DNA of 64,000 bases from Chitinophaga varians. GTDB lineage: Bacteria; Bacteroidota; Bacteroidia; Chitinophagales; Chitinophagaceae. How positions within the stretch are numbered: position 1 is the stretch's first letter; each line of letters starts with the position of its first letter. Below the pieces are notes generated by a model. The model was not told where the DNA came from, did no database searches, and saw nothing but the letters and a program-made list of their open reading frames with translations. The stretch lies in assembly GCF_014529945.1 (NCBI RefSeq), contig NZ_JACVFB010000001.1:992001-1056000 (forward strand), given 5' to 3'. The position numbers and the translations under genes were made by a program. Shown here piece by piece: positions 27,701 through 32,900 of the stretch.

Positions 27701-29876
27701 CGAGAAGATTGTGGACGCGGTGGTGAAAGACCGTGATGTGAGCCGTACGCCGCTGTTCCAGGCCGCCTTCGTATTACAGAATGCGCCCGCGATACCGGAA
27801 TTCAAATTACAGGACGTACAATTTACCATAGAAGATATTCCTTATACCACTACTAAAGTGGACCTCAACTTTACGCTGGAAGAAGTAGGCGGAGAGCTGC
27901 GGGGTTGCGTGGAATATTGCGCAGACCTCTTCCGGGAAGATACCATCCAGCGGATGGCGCGCCATTTCGAGCAGCTGTTGCGTACCGCCGTGGCCACTCC
28001 GGGAGCCAGCATCGGCACCATGGCCATGCTGAGCGCCGTGGAAGAAACAGCGCTCCTGCATACGTTCAATGATTCGGCCGTTGACTATCCGCTGAACAAT
28101 ACCATCATCGATCAGCTGAAAGTACAGGTAGGCCTGCAACCGGAAGCTACCGCGCTGATATTCACCGGTCAGCATTTAACCTACCGCGAACTCGACGAGC
28201 GCGCGGCACAGATGGCACACTACCTCCGCGGCAAAGGGGTGACCAACCGTTCGCTGGTGCCTATTTGCCTGGAACGCTCGCTGGAAATGATCATCAGCAT
28301 ACTGGGCATCCTGAAAGCCGGTGCGGCCTATGTGCCCATCGACCCCGAGTATCCGGCAGACCGTATCAGCTACATGCTGACAGATACCGGTGCGGATGTG
28401 ATGGTGAGCAGTAGCAGCTGCAGCGGTAAACTGCGTGTAGCCAATCCCGATGCCGCCATTGTATTGGTAGATGAAGAAGCCGCCGCCATCAGCAGTTACC
28501 CGGTGACAGAGCCGGCCAAACTGCCGGCGCCGGGAGATCTGGCCTATGTGATCTATACTTCCGGTTCTACCGGCAAACCCAAAGGCGTGATGCTGGAACA
28601 TCGCGGCGTGGTGAACCTGGCCCTCAGCCAACGCGACGCCCTGTGGCTGAAGCCCGGCATGCGCTCCCTCCAGTTTGCCTCCTTCGGTTTTGACGCTTCC
28701 TGCTATGAAATATTCAACACCCTGCTGAGCGGCGGTATCCTCGTACTTCCGCGTAAGGAAGACTTGCTATCGGCCGACAGCTTTGCGGAACTGGTCAATA
28801 TCCAACAGGTGGACCTGGTGACGCTGCCGCCTTCTTATCAGCATATTATCAAAGACGTACTGGGACCGGTAAAAACCATCGTGTCTGCCGGGGAGCCACT
28901 GAACCGGGAAGACGGAAAATACCTGCAAGGAAAGGGTATCCGGCTCATTAACGCCTACGGGCCTACGGAGAATACGGTTTGTACCACCCTCACGGACCAG
29001 CCTATACGGGAAGATAATGTGGTGACCATCGGTAAGCCTATCGCGAATGTGAGCGTATACATACTGGACCGCTATGGTGCTTTATGCCCCATCGGCGTGG
29101 CAGGGGAGATGTGTATCGGCGGTGCTAACCTGGCCCGCGGTTATCTCCACAGGGAAACACTCACCACAGAGAAGTTCATTCCGCACCCTTTCAGTGCTAC
29201 GCCTGGCGCCCGTCTGTACCGGACAGGAGACACCGCCCGCTGGCTGCCCGACGGTAATATCGAATACATCGGCCGTATAGACCATCAGGTGAAAATACGC
29301 GGCTTCCGTATAGAGTTAGGTGAAATTGAAACCGTACTACAGGAATGTGAACTGGTGAACGAAGCCGTGGTGCTGGCAAGAGCTGACGGCGCTGATAACA
29401 AACGGTTGGTCGGCTATATCGTGCCACAAGGCGATTTCGATAAAGAGGGCATCCTGAGCTACCTGAAAGAGAAGCTACCGGAATACATGGTGCCTGCCTT
29501 GCTGATACCGATGGAGCAGCTGCCGGTAACCGCCAGCGGTAAAATTGACCGTCGTGCGTTGCCTGATCCGGATGATCTGCATAAAGGCACATTCGTAGCG
29601 CCGCGTGATACCATGGAAGAAGATCTGGCCGCTATCTGGCAGGAACTGCTGGAAGTACCACAGGTAGGCATATACGATGATTTCTTTGAGCTGGGTGGCG
29701 ACTCGCTGCTGGCTGTAAGGGTGGTGGCCCATCTCAAACGGAAACTGGCCATTCAGCTCTCTGTCAGCAAGCTGTTTGAATGTAAGAACATCGCACAGCT
29801 GGCCGCTTACATACAGGAGCTGGCTACCGCCACCACAACGGAAAATGATGCCGCCTACGATGTACACGAGCTGTAA
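9789..29876 (+). CDS. NRPS 1: five modules (Val/Ile-NMe, D-Thr, D-Ser, Asp, Phe/Tyr)
   Basis: This 6695-residue synthetase has the order dock-C-A(nMT)-PCP / C-A-PCP-E / C-A-PCP-E / C-A-PCP / C-A-PCP. The first ~60 residues (NDIVALLQQATENGV ... KVHLIEYL) resemble a TubC-type N-terminal docking domain. All five C domains keep HHxxxDG, all A domains keep the A3 and A10 motifs, and all five PCPs have the phosphopantetheine serine (residues 1491, 2549, 4073, 5592, 6639). The last PCP is followed by a ~50-residue C-terminal tail ending AAYDVHEL with no E or TE domain, so the chain passes to NRPS 2. The first C domain has no upstream module in the window and may accept an acyl starter. The gene begins 43 bases after the end of the pseudogene's open frame. 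Confidence 0.97.
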   Translation: MPSLNVNDIVALLQQATENGVTISIEDDSLLLNMEDDREIDESFLIKLRQHKVHLIEYLKQKDTEEEYASEIVPLAGIFEGHVPLSYSQERLWFIDQLQGSVQYHMKGAFRVKGRLDTASLERTFQAIVNRHEILRTVILQEEGRPYQHLLEKDRWHMGFTDDERYQEDPVQLDAYITTLFNIPFDLTSDHIFRAHLIKLSPDEHMLVIVIHHIAADGWSMSVLFKEMVELYAVYNGGHTDTMAPLPVQYADYALWQRKYLQGIFLDKKLAYWRKKLSGTTLLELPTDGDRGLLKSTRGAMITFLIDIELTNKLRQLSREQNATLYMTLLAAFKVLLYRYSGVEDVCVGGAIAGRTQTEIEELIGFFVNTLALRSDLSGNPAFTTFLGQMRNTLLDAYEHQDAPFEKVVEMMGGERDVSKNPLFQVIFVLDNEPPMPALKMGETLITREPVKHITSLFDQYWSLLEQPDGILVELEYCVDLFSEATMQRMVTHYLQLLNSVVDNPATQVGAFDILPAAEKEAVLHAFNNTAVAYPAGQTITALFDQQAQKTPAAVALSFGSEQLTYKTLEERANRLAQYLKNLGIRPGVFVPVCLDRSVELIVGILGILKAGGVYVPIDPEYPKERIRFMLQDTGGNRILTSTAYQALLLDAAPDAVLLCTDQMTAALEALPAIPVQTNLTAEAVAYVMYTSGSTGKPKGALVTHRNVVSLATGGNFVPLGPDDVLLSTGSPSFDATTIEYWGMLLNGGQLVMCPQNHFLDNRLLREEIRNRKVTKMWFTASWFNQLVDDDIQLFEGLAVVMVGGEKLSEEHIRRFRAAWPQTTVINGYGPTENTTFSLTYAIDTLTRGKSIPIGRPLGNRTAYVLDVFGNPAPIGVAGELYVGGAGVSAGYLHQPELTAEKFVADPFSGEQGARLYRTGDRARWLADGTVEYLGRIDDQVKIRGYRIEPGEIEKVLNSLDEVTAGAVVVKQQAPGEKRLVGYYIPDQQAIRKKEAQLYLQQVETWKELYETAYTKAEEVPDLDEEFNITGWNDSFTGGAIAPELMAQWLQDITKVILAESPKRVLEIGSGTGLIYYQLVGHIDRYIGTDFSSVSMAQIQRRIDKKERTYPDTTLKLCAAHDVVIDEQESIDTIILNSIVQYFPGEQYMTDVLTKCVSLLKGSGTIIIGDVRDLRLLPSFKRRLQLDVLQDRTNIREFNWQVEQEVLKEEELCFSPAYFYQLANIFPEITHINIQWKEADYSNELSLYRYTVIIHVGKEKNVLRTNWQSWDTLEDKSSVLDDLTAGNDIIALKDVPNPRLWKERLLDLAVRSKAVETVRELTAFSTKADPETRMVQEIVRLAKAKGYHYRLLVHEDPLKADLVLERHPFDGVIERAAVPAVAASTPKTSVPLFPDICALIQRDIREAMAKLLPDYMVPGDFIALQQLPLTNNGKTDRRFLSEREDLQRKSSIYYQAPVTPTERELAAIWTDLLRVETIGVKDNFFESGGHSLLATRAVSAIRKVMNAELTVRDFFLYPTISDLAVYLDQQDRSSLLPPVLTGRRPSLIPLSFSQERLWFIDELEGSLAYHMPLALRLKGALNKEALVKALQALVNRHEILRTVIREKNGTAYQQVMDKDKWKMDASQWDLRLTDTATLHQHILSVINTPFNLSEDHMLRAHLMEGAHEEYILVMVMHHIASDGWSVSILVNELAAYYEAYTEDSPAAVADLDLQYADFAVWQRNWLTPEVLETRLEYWKQQLQSVAPLNLPTDRTRPVVQSRRGSMATFKIENILKEQLKQLAQQQDATLFMTLLAAFKVLLHRYSGQDDICVGSPVAGRIQQEVEGLIGFFVNTLALRSDLGNNPSFTALLQQVKETTLGAYDHQEVPFEKIVDAVVTSRDLSRTPLFQVVFGLQNMPDIPAISLGSVSVKEEVFEHTTAQFDLSFSAIENRDGIEVNVEYCSDLFDHQTILRLWQHFEQLLRSVVLKPEEKIGLLPMLAKGEREQLLETFNAAAVGYPTEKTIVDLLMEQALRTPDAVAVSLDNESLTYRELHARSNQLAHHLREKGVVEDTLVPICIERSLDMIVGILAILKAGGAYVPIDPDYPEERIRFMLDDTAATVIVTSSTCKDKVKTGRKDTVVVAVDKKLRTPAAHKAAPPVTQLKPSHLAYVIYTSGSTGNPKGVLIEHRNVVRLFETDAPLYDFNSNDVWTMFHSFCFDFSVWEMYGALFYGGRVVIVPKPVAQDAIAFGELLLREKVTILNQTPSAFYVLQDYLTGVTDTVPVRYVIFGGEALNPGKVQPWLQSYGDCRLVNMYGITETTVHVTYQPIALHHANSGSVIGVPIPTLSLYILDPYGGLAPAGVAGELHVGGAGLARGYLHRPELTETRFVADPFSHDTNARMYRTGDLGRWLPDGTVEYLGRIDDQVKIRGFRIELGEIESVMTKCELVNQAVVLAKADNKGNKRLVGYVVPNGTYDRAAILAYLKDKLPDYMVPAILVELDRLPLTRNGKVDKKALPDADAGAVLTNEYIAPRTDTERALALIWKDLLGVERVGLHDNFFELGGDSIITIQVVSRARRAGYHLHPRDLFLHQTIGSLAVMLGAGQQAVNAGEQGTLTGESGLLPIQQWYFNSEAPTVSHYNQGLWVKIDKDIAPETLATAIAGLVRYHDALRFTYQQQASGWKQHYGHTEGSLEVIDLHAISPAALSEQVLSYAEAAHRSLDITAGILLHATLLLTPSAEAQNHLLLAVHHLAVDGVSWRIILEDLVLLLKNNDNKPVEEVLGAKGTSIRQWQEALTTYGHQTLLTSQPAYWEKIAGQYTPLKKQKDNTQPVTLKDIRQQQVRLDAAKTIALLQEAPRAYHTEINDILLCALAQAVAAWNGQQQVIVGLEGHGREDIAKGIDTTHTVGWFTSLYPVLLDVTGKQDIGAVLTAVKEQLRQVPDRGIGFGVLKYLAKVPALQGKDPWDIVFNYLGQVDRVVSDAGPVRHAEELPGQGMAPDYPVHEKIAVNSIIQNGELVLDWSYSTRHFEAADIAALSALYLTQLETLIAHCASRQEAVFTPSDFGLGNVISIAELNAFMADSFRGAPRQGQVEGIYRLSGLQEGMLFHGLYDKHNAAYIEQLGCDLEDPDISLLQQSWNHLLGRYSVLRTGFYYDEFSIPLQCAYEQAEMPFELLDYSHLDAAAQQQALKDYEAADQERGIDFTEVPLMRVALIRLQDKRYRMLWTFHHILFDGWSLAVLLENLLNTYERLSAGEPAGIYEKDQYSDYIHYVEQQDKAQASAYWQGYLKDADEGTLLPFIPATAERTKGSGVYKAVSVLLDKDTTATLTRFAQQQRVTINTIMQGVWAFLLSRYTGRNEVTYGVTVSGRPEDLPGVEQRVGLYINTLPLHTTVQENSRMVSWLQDIQAAQLESREFQYTGLDTIQRGAGISGDLFDSLLVFENYPISKAVGSDHWRLRIDNASVHEHTNYPLDIIIEAGETTSIRFNYNSDILLADYVEAIAAHFEKVLLQVMSSGNVLVRELEWLTNAEREQLHAFNDTAADYPQDKTLVSLFTEQAHRTPEAIATIFEEEALTYRELEERSAQLASYLHSKGVGRETLVPILLERSNAMIVAILGVLRAGGAYVPVDPAYPEERVHYMLKDTKATVVVGDSRTAALVPSHVTLIKLDTDWTTISGYPVVAPDLKIAPDHLAYVIYTSGSTGNPKGAMNEHRGVVNRLLWTQEYFGLTPEDAVLQKTTFSFDVSVWELLWPLICGAKLVFAKPEGQKDADYLQAAIRQYGITTIHFVPSLLNVFLENIDSGACPSLQRVLCSGEALKPQQVMAVQEKLPHVGLYNLYGPTEAAIDVTCWHAPASGHVDLVPIGKPVANTQLYILDKAGHLLPPGIAGELHIGGTQVARGYLHRADLTAEKFVADPFSQAAGATMYRTGDLCRWLPDGNIEYLGRIDDQVKIRGFRVEPGEIENALLDSQLVNDAAVVVREDAGGHKRLIGYVVPATTFDKEAIISALRERLPEYMVPAILVPLEDIPLTASGKVNRKALPDPDFSAVAAGAYIAPRNETERILADIWQQLLNLPRIGVDDNFFESGGDSIITIQVVSRARRAGLEFQPRDIFTHQTIAALATALQSRSKTVLVGEQGILTGTSGLLPIQQWYLETAGQDAPYFNQSVLLTISKQVNADALAAAVKQLLATHDSLRFRYTHNGDDWEQTYGTYEGMLAVEDLQTVSAALLPGRIEELARQYHATLSLESGILIRAVLVQTPEEEKDNRLLMVVHHLAVDGVSWRILLEDLELLLQQGPAALTAPKGTSYRQWHQALTAYGQSDRLQSQQPFWEQVQERYLPLRTDFNHSTTITASDLRTQEVRLNAALTQQLLQRTTSAYRTEVNDLLLAALTRTLSAWSGGAGTVIGLEGHGREDITAGVDTSRTVGWFTSLYPVYLPAAEEEAPDALLKTVKESLRKVTDKGIGYGVLKYINKVPSLQGSHPWDIIFNYLGQVDNVTQPGSYLGLARESSGTGLSPALKVHEKMGVDCIVQGGELVVQWKYSQLHYDATTISLLAADYLSQLEVLILHCVAQQDTKATPADYGLGQEISWQELDRFLDAPYKGTDRRKQVAGLYRLSGLQEGMLFHGLYDGESGTYIEQFICDLEQLRPHAFIQSWNRLLQQYTILRTGFYYDEFSIPVQCVYEQVEIPVSILDYTHLDKAAQEEAFATFKAEDLRQGFDFREAPLMRLTLVQLKDNHYRMLWTSHHILLDGWSLPVLVDSLLNTYELLVTDKALPAVTVDHFEDYIRYQEKQDKAQLAAFWKQYLQGATEGTLLPFIDAATTRTKGSGLYLEHQLALDRTFTRQLTAFAQQHHITTSTLMEGVWAYLLYRYTGRDEISYGVTVSGRPDDLPGVEQRVGLYINTLPLHTSVNEHQEIVAWLQAIQAGQLKSRDYQYASLNDVQQWTGVGSDLFDSSITFQNYPVNEVLEAREWALRIRNVEIHPHTNYPLTIIIAIAEQTSLLFAYNSGLLPEPYIRMIAGHFRKVLEQIVTQQAAILADIEPLTTEEKASLVHTSSVEYPKEATVTSLFEAQVGRVAAETAVVFEEDTLTWQQLEDRANQLARYLRNLGVQPGELVPLCIERSVHLIAGMLGILKAGAAYVPIDPEFPAERIAYILKDTGARMVVSSDACAKLLPQRPSLQVIAVDGASAKINALDTSRIDVAVKPDSVAYVIYTSGSTGQPKGVLVSHGNLVDYTYGLKTATPLDTCHSFGLLSSIATDLGNTVIFGSLLTGGALHLFSKEAINDPEKINRYLRRHPLDCIKVVPSHWKALCSGDTLLLPEKLLIFGGEALDSGVIDSIRAARASCTVVNHYGPTETTIGKLLHVVSADQVYGKTVPIGKPFSNTNVYIVSPAGKLCPAGVPGELLIGGAGVARGYLHQPELTEHKFITDPFQPGAGQRTYRTGDLVKYLPDGNILFLGRIDDQVKIRGYRVEPGEIASVLAAFDNISQAVVLVKTDTSGDKRLVAYVVPQGEYDRDAVNDYIRQELPDYMHPSSMVVLDHFPLLPNGKIDRKALPDPEVTVTTGEAYTAPSTPTEVKMAAIWARLLEVEQVGLQDDFFALGGHSLLAIRLISAIRKELTAEVVIGDVFDYPTVKALSARLDGNRVDTTVPAVVKQDRPKQVPLSFSQERLWFIDQMEGSVHYHVPTVLRLKGNLQPQILEQAFQTIVDRHEVLRTVMEQEDGQAFQRVKPAGNWRLDSISRPAYLHDVAALHEEIARLVAIPFDLQHDHMLRVHLISLSEQEHVIVVILHHIASDGWSNTILVDELVELYAAGAEGRAPQLKALPVQYADYALWQRNYLSGDVLEQQLGYWKRQLNDVAPLQLPTDFIRPAVQSTRGARFWFMLDEELTGNIRSLCQEEGVTLFMALLAAYNVLLHRYSGQDDICVGSPVAGRTQHESEGLIGLFINTIALRADLSDNPVFSTFLQQVKATTLGAFTHQEVPFEKIVDAVVKDRDVSRTPLFQAAFVLQNAPAIPEFKLQDVQFTIEDIPYTTTKVDLNFTLEEVGGELRGCVEYCADLFREDTIQRMARHFEQLLRTAVATPGASIGTMAMLSAVEETALLHTFNDSAVDYPLNNTIIDQLKVQVGLQPEATALIFTGQHLTYRELDERAAQMAHYLRGKGVTNRSLVPICLERSLEMIISILGILKAGAAYVPIDPEYPADRISYMLTDTGADVMVSSSSCSGKLRVANPDAAIVLVDEEAAAISSYPVTEPAKLPAPGDLAYVIYTSGSTGKPKGVMLEHRGVVNLALSQRDALWLKPGMRSLQFASFGFDASCYEIFNTLLSGGILVLPRKEDLLSADSFAELVNIQQVDLVTLPPSYQHIIKDVLGPVKTIVSAGEPLNREDGKYLQGKGIRLINAYGPTENTVCTTLTDQPIREDNVVTIGKPIANVSVYILDRYGALCPIGVAGEMCIGGANLARGYLHRETLTTEKFIPHPFSATPGARLYRTGDTARWLPDGNIEYIGRIDHQVKIRGFRIELGEIETVLQECELVNEAVVLARADGADNKRLVGYIVPQGDFDKEGILSYLKEKLPEYMVPALLIPMEQLPVTASGKIDRRALPDPDDLHKGTFVAPRDTMEEDLAAIWQELLEVPQVGIYDDFFELGGDSLLAVRVVAHLKRKLAIQLSVSKLFECKNIAQLAAYIQELATATTTENDAAYDVHEL
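10035..14395 (+). other. NRPS 1 module 1: C-A-nMT-PCP, predicted N-methyl-Val (or Ile)
   Basis: The C domain runs from VPLSYSQERLWF with HHIAADG at residue 212. The A domain starts near 11370; specificity residues read by eye are D A I W M G G T F K, close to the Val code DAFWIGGTFK. An N-methyltransferase is spliced between A8 and A9 (about 12760-13960), with SAM motif VLEIGSGTG at residues 1065-1073. The A domain then resumes and ends with NGKTDRR near 14085; the PCP is GGHS at 14259. Being first in the assembly line, the C domain is either a lipoinitiating starter domain or takes substrate from an unseen partner; motifs alone do not decide this. Confidence 0.85.
12760..13960 (+). other. 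N-methyltransferase domain inserted in the module-1 A domain
   Basis: After A8 (GRIDDQVKIRGYRIEPGEIE) the sequence leaves the A-domain fold for about 400 residues. It shows the NRPS N-MT signature helix (LYLQQVETWKELYETAYTK), motif I VLEIGSGTGLIYYQL and an SIVQYFPG motif, and returns to A9/A10 at LLPDYMVPGDF. N-MT domains methylate the alpha-amino group of the PCP-bound residue using SAM. It is the only such domain in the 14 modules, so a single N-methylated residue is predicted, at position 1. Confidence 0.88.
14421..18955 (+). other. NRPS 1 module 2: C-A-PCP-E, predicted D-allo-Thr
   Basis: The C domain is LCL type (LSFSQERLWFIDELEGS, HHIASDG at residue 1677). Specificity residues D F W N I G M V H K match the known Thr code exactly. 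The PCP has GGDSIITIQ, the form that precedes E domains. The E domain starts at GEQGTLTGESGLLPIQQWYF (about 17569) and has HHLAVDGVSW and LEGHGRED, so alpha-carbon epimerisation of Thr to D-allo-Thr is expected. Its side-chain hydroxyl is a candidate for lactone closure by the terminal TE. Confidence 0.9.
18990..23500 (+). other. NRPS 1 module 3: C-A-PCP-E, predicted D-Ser
   Basis: The C domain is DCL type (IYRLSGLQEGMLFHGLYD, HHILFDG at residue 3211), as expected after the module-2 E domain. The code D V W H L S L I D K is the exact Ser code. PCP GGDSIITIQ (Ser4073) is followed by an E domain from about 22140 with HHLAVDGVSW and LEGHGRED intact. The residue offers a second hydroxyl for ring closure. 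Confidence 0.9.
23560..26690 (+). other. NRPS 1 module 4: C-A-PCP, predicted L-Asp
   Basis: The DCL-type C domain (LYRLSGLQEGMLFHGLYD, HHILLDG) follows the module-3 E domain. The code D L T K I G H I G K differs from the Asp code DLTKVGHIGK by one conservative change. The PCP reads DDFFALGGHSLLAIRLISAIRK, a text shared with modules 11 and 13 and no others. No E domain follows, and the next C is LCL type, so the residue stays L. It could be modified in trans, for example beta-hydroxylated. Confidence 0.88.
26725..29835 (+). other. NRPS 1 module 5: C-A-PCP, predicted Phe or Tyr
   Basis: The LCL-type C domain (LSFSQERLWFIDQMEGS, HHIASDG) fits the L-Asp donor. Specificity residues D A Y T V A A V C K are near the Phe code DAWTIAAVCK and the Tyr code DASTVAAVCK, so an aromatic residue is expected; Phe versus Tyr is not resolved. 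The PCP carries GGDSLLAVRV (Ser6639). Although GGDS is usual before E domains, none follows; the protein ends about 55 residues later. Confidence 0.8.
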
Positions 29877-29918
29877 GTCGGCATCCATCAACATTTACTG
29901 GTATTATAAATACAACAT

Positions 29919-32900
29919 ATGATTGAGGTTAATTTTAACAAGGCAATAGCGGTAGTGGCAAAGGCCCGGGCACAGGGAGTCATACTTTTTCTGGAAGATG
30001 GTAAAATCAAATTCCGGACACCGAAAGATGCAGGTATCACACCGGAACTGCTGGAAGAGATTAAGCTGCACAGAGACGATATCAAAGCGTGGTTGCACCA
30101 GTCTATCTCCGCAGAGATGGCGCCAATCACACCCGGCGCTGCCGCCAGCCACGCCGGCGTACGGCTCTCCTTTAGCCAGGAAAGGCTCTGGTTCATTGAC
30201 CAGCTGGAAGGGAGTGTTAAATACCATATTCCTGTCGTGCTGAAGCTGAAAGGCGACCTGCACGTGGACGCACTGCAACAGGCGCTGCGCGCGATCGTTA
30301 ACCGGCACGAAGTGCTGCGCACCGTGTTCAGGGATACCGCCGGGGTGGCCTCTCAGCTGGTGCTGGATCAGGATGCCTGGCAAATGGATATCATCACGGC
30401 GCCGGAATATTATCATGATGCCGTGGCATTGGAAAAGGCCATACAAACGATTATCGATAATCCCTTTGATCTGGCGACCGATCATATGCTGCGTGCCAGC
30501 CTGATCACACCGGGCAACGGTGAATACATACTGGTGGTAGTCATGCACCATATCGCGGCAGATGGCTGGTCAACCGGCATCATCGTGCGGGAGCTGGTGG
30601 AGCTGTATCAGGCCGGCGTGTCCGGTAGCGATGCGCAGTTGCCCGCCATGGAAATACAATATGCCGACTATGCCGTATGGCAGCGTCAATATCTGTCCGG
30701 CGACACACTGGCCATGCAGTTAGGCTACTGGAAAGATAAACTCTCCGGTACCCCGGTACTGGACCTGCCGGCGGATTACCCACGACCGGCCGTGCAGAGT
30801 GACCGTGGCGCTATTACTACGTTTACCCTTGACCGTGATACGGCCGGCAAGGTAAAATCATTCTCCCGGCAACAGGGCGTTACTGTTTTTATGACGTTGC
30901 TGGCAGCTTTTAAAGTACTGCTGTATCGTTATACCGGCCAGGAAGATATCTGCGTAGGCACGCCCGTCGCCGGCAGAACAAGAAAAGAGACCGATAACCT
31001 GATCGGGTTCTTTATCAATTCACTGGCATTGCGCAGTGATCTGTCCGGTCAACCTTCGTTCAATACCCTGTTACAGCAGATAAAACAAACGACGCTTGCG
31101 GCATACGATCATCAGGAATTGCCTTTTGAGAAGATCGTGGAAGCCGTGGTGAAAGAAAGGGATATGGCCAGAAATCCGCTGTTTCAGGTGATGTTTGTGC
31201 TCCAGAACGCACCGGCAGCACCTGAACTGGAGTTGGGGGGTGTAACGTTTTCCACCATGGACACTGCACACACCACTACGAAGTTTGATCTGACCTGTTC
31301 TTTTGAAGAGACAACCAGCGGTTTTGCAGGCAGAATGGAATACTGCACCGATCTGTTTGATGCGTCAACCATAGAACGGATGATTGGGCATTTGCAGCTG
31401 CTGATAAAAAATGTCTTGTTGACACCTGATCAACCTGTTCACTTGTTACCCTTACTTTCTGCCGAAGAGCGGGAGCAGGCACTGACAACCTTCAATAATA
31501 CTGCTGTTGCTTATGCCGATGACCAGTCCATTGAGGCGCTGTTCTCTGCGTGGGCGCAGCAGACACCCGATGCGGTGGCGTTGTTGTATGGTGACGCGGT
31601 GATGTCTTATGGTGAACTGGAAACATTGTCTAATCAGCTGGCGCATTATCTGCGCGGCAAAGGCGTGCGGCAGGGCGGTATCGTTCCGGTTTGTATGGAA
31701 CGTTCCATCGATATGATGGTGGGCATCCTCGCTATCCTGAAAGCCGGCGCGGCGTACATGCCACTGGACCCGGCCTATCCGGCAGAGCGGCTGCGTATTA
31801 TGCTGGATGAAAGCCGCAGCAGCGTGCTGCTGACGACGACAGACTTCCATGACCGCTTTCTGCAAGAGCGGCCAGACAAGGAATTAGTGCTGGCAGACCA
31901 GCTGCCGGTGTTGTTGACCGGGCAGCCGGATACCGCCCCGGAAAATCCGCCATCAGCCAATGATCTGGCCTATGTGATGTATACCTCCGGTTCTACCGGC
32001 AAACCCAAAGGGGTGCTGGTAACAAACCGCAATGTGACCAGCCTCGTGCTGCAACCGAACTATGTTAAGCTCGGTACCCACACCACGATGCTCTCCGCAG
32101 GATCGCTGGCTTTTGACGCCACTACCTTTGAGTATTGGGGCGCTTTACTGAATGGTGGCCGCCTGGCGCTCAGCGCCGGCAATAGTCTGCTGGACAGTAC
32201 CTTTTTTAAACAGGAACTCTATAGCAAGGCGGTGACCTGTATGTTTATGACCGCGAGCTGGTTTAATCAGTTGGTGGATACCGACATCAGCGTCTTCGCC
32301 CGGATGACGGATATCCTTGTGGGCGGTGAAAAACTGTCTGAAAAACATGTGGAACGCTTCCGGCACATGTATCCCGATATCAATATTATTAACGGTTATG
32401 GCCCTACGGAGAATACCACTTTCTCGGTATGCTGCCATATCAATACCAGCAAGCTGGCGGCTAATATACCGATAGGCCTGCCGCTGAATAACCGTACTGC
32501 CTATGTGCTGGATGCTGCGTTGCAACTGGTGCCGGTAGGTGTGACGGGAGAATTGTATGTAGGCGGAGCGGGGTTGTCGCTTGGTTACCTCGATCGCCCG
32601 GAGCTGACAGCGGAGAAATTTATTCCTCATCCTTTTAGTAACAATCCGGAAGAAAAACTTTACCGCACCGGCGATCGTGCCCGCTGGCAGCCGGATGGCA
32701 ATATCATGTATCAGGGCCGTGTTGATGACCAGGTGAAAATCCGGGGGCATCGCATAGAGCCAGGGGAGGTGGAAAGTGTATTGCTGGCTTATCCTGAAGT
32801 GGCGCAGGGGGCGGTGGTCGTTAAAACAGATGACATAGGTATCAAGCGGCTGGTGGCATACATCGTGCCGGTCGGTACCTTCGATAAAGATCCATTGGTC

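Noticed and set aside
29586..29876. Expected E domain after module 5, because its PCP has the GGDS form
   Set aside because: Only about 55 residues follow the PCP motif and the next C domain (module 6) is LCL type, so no epimerisation is encoded.
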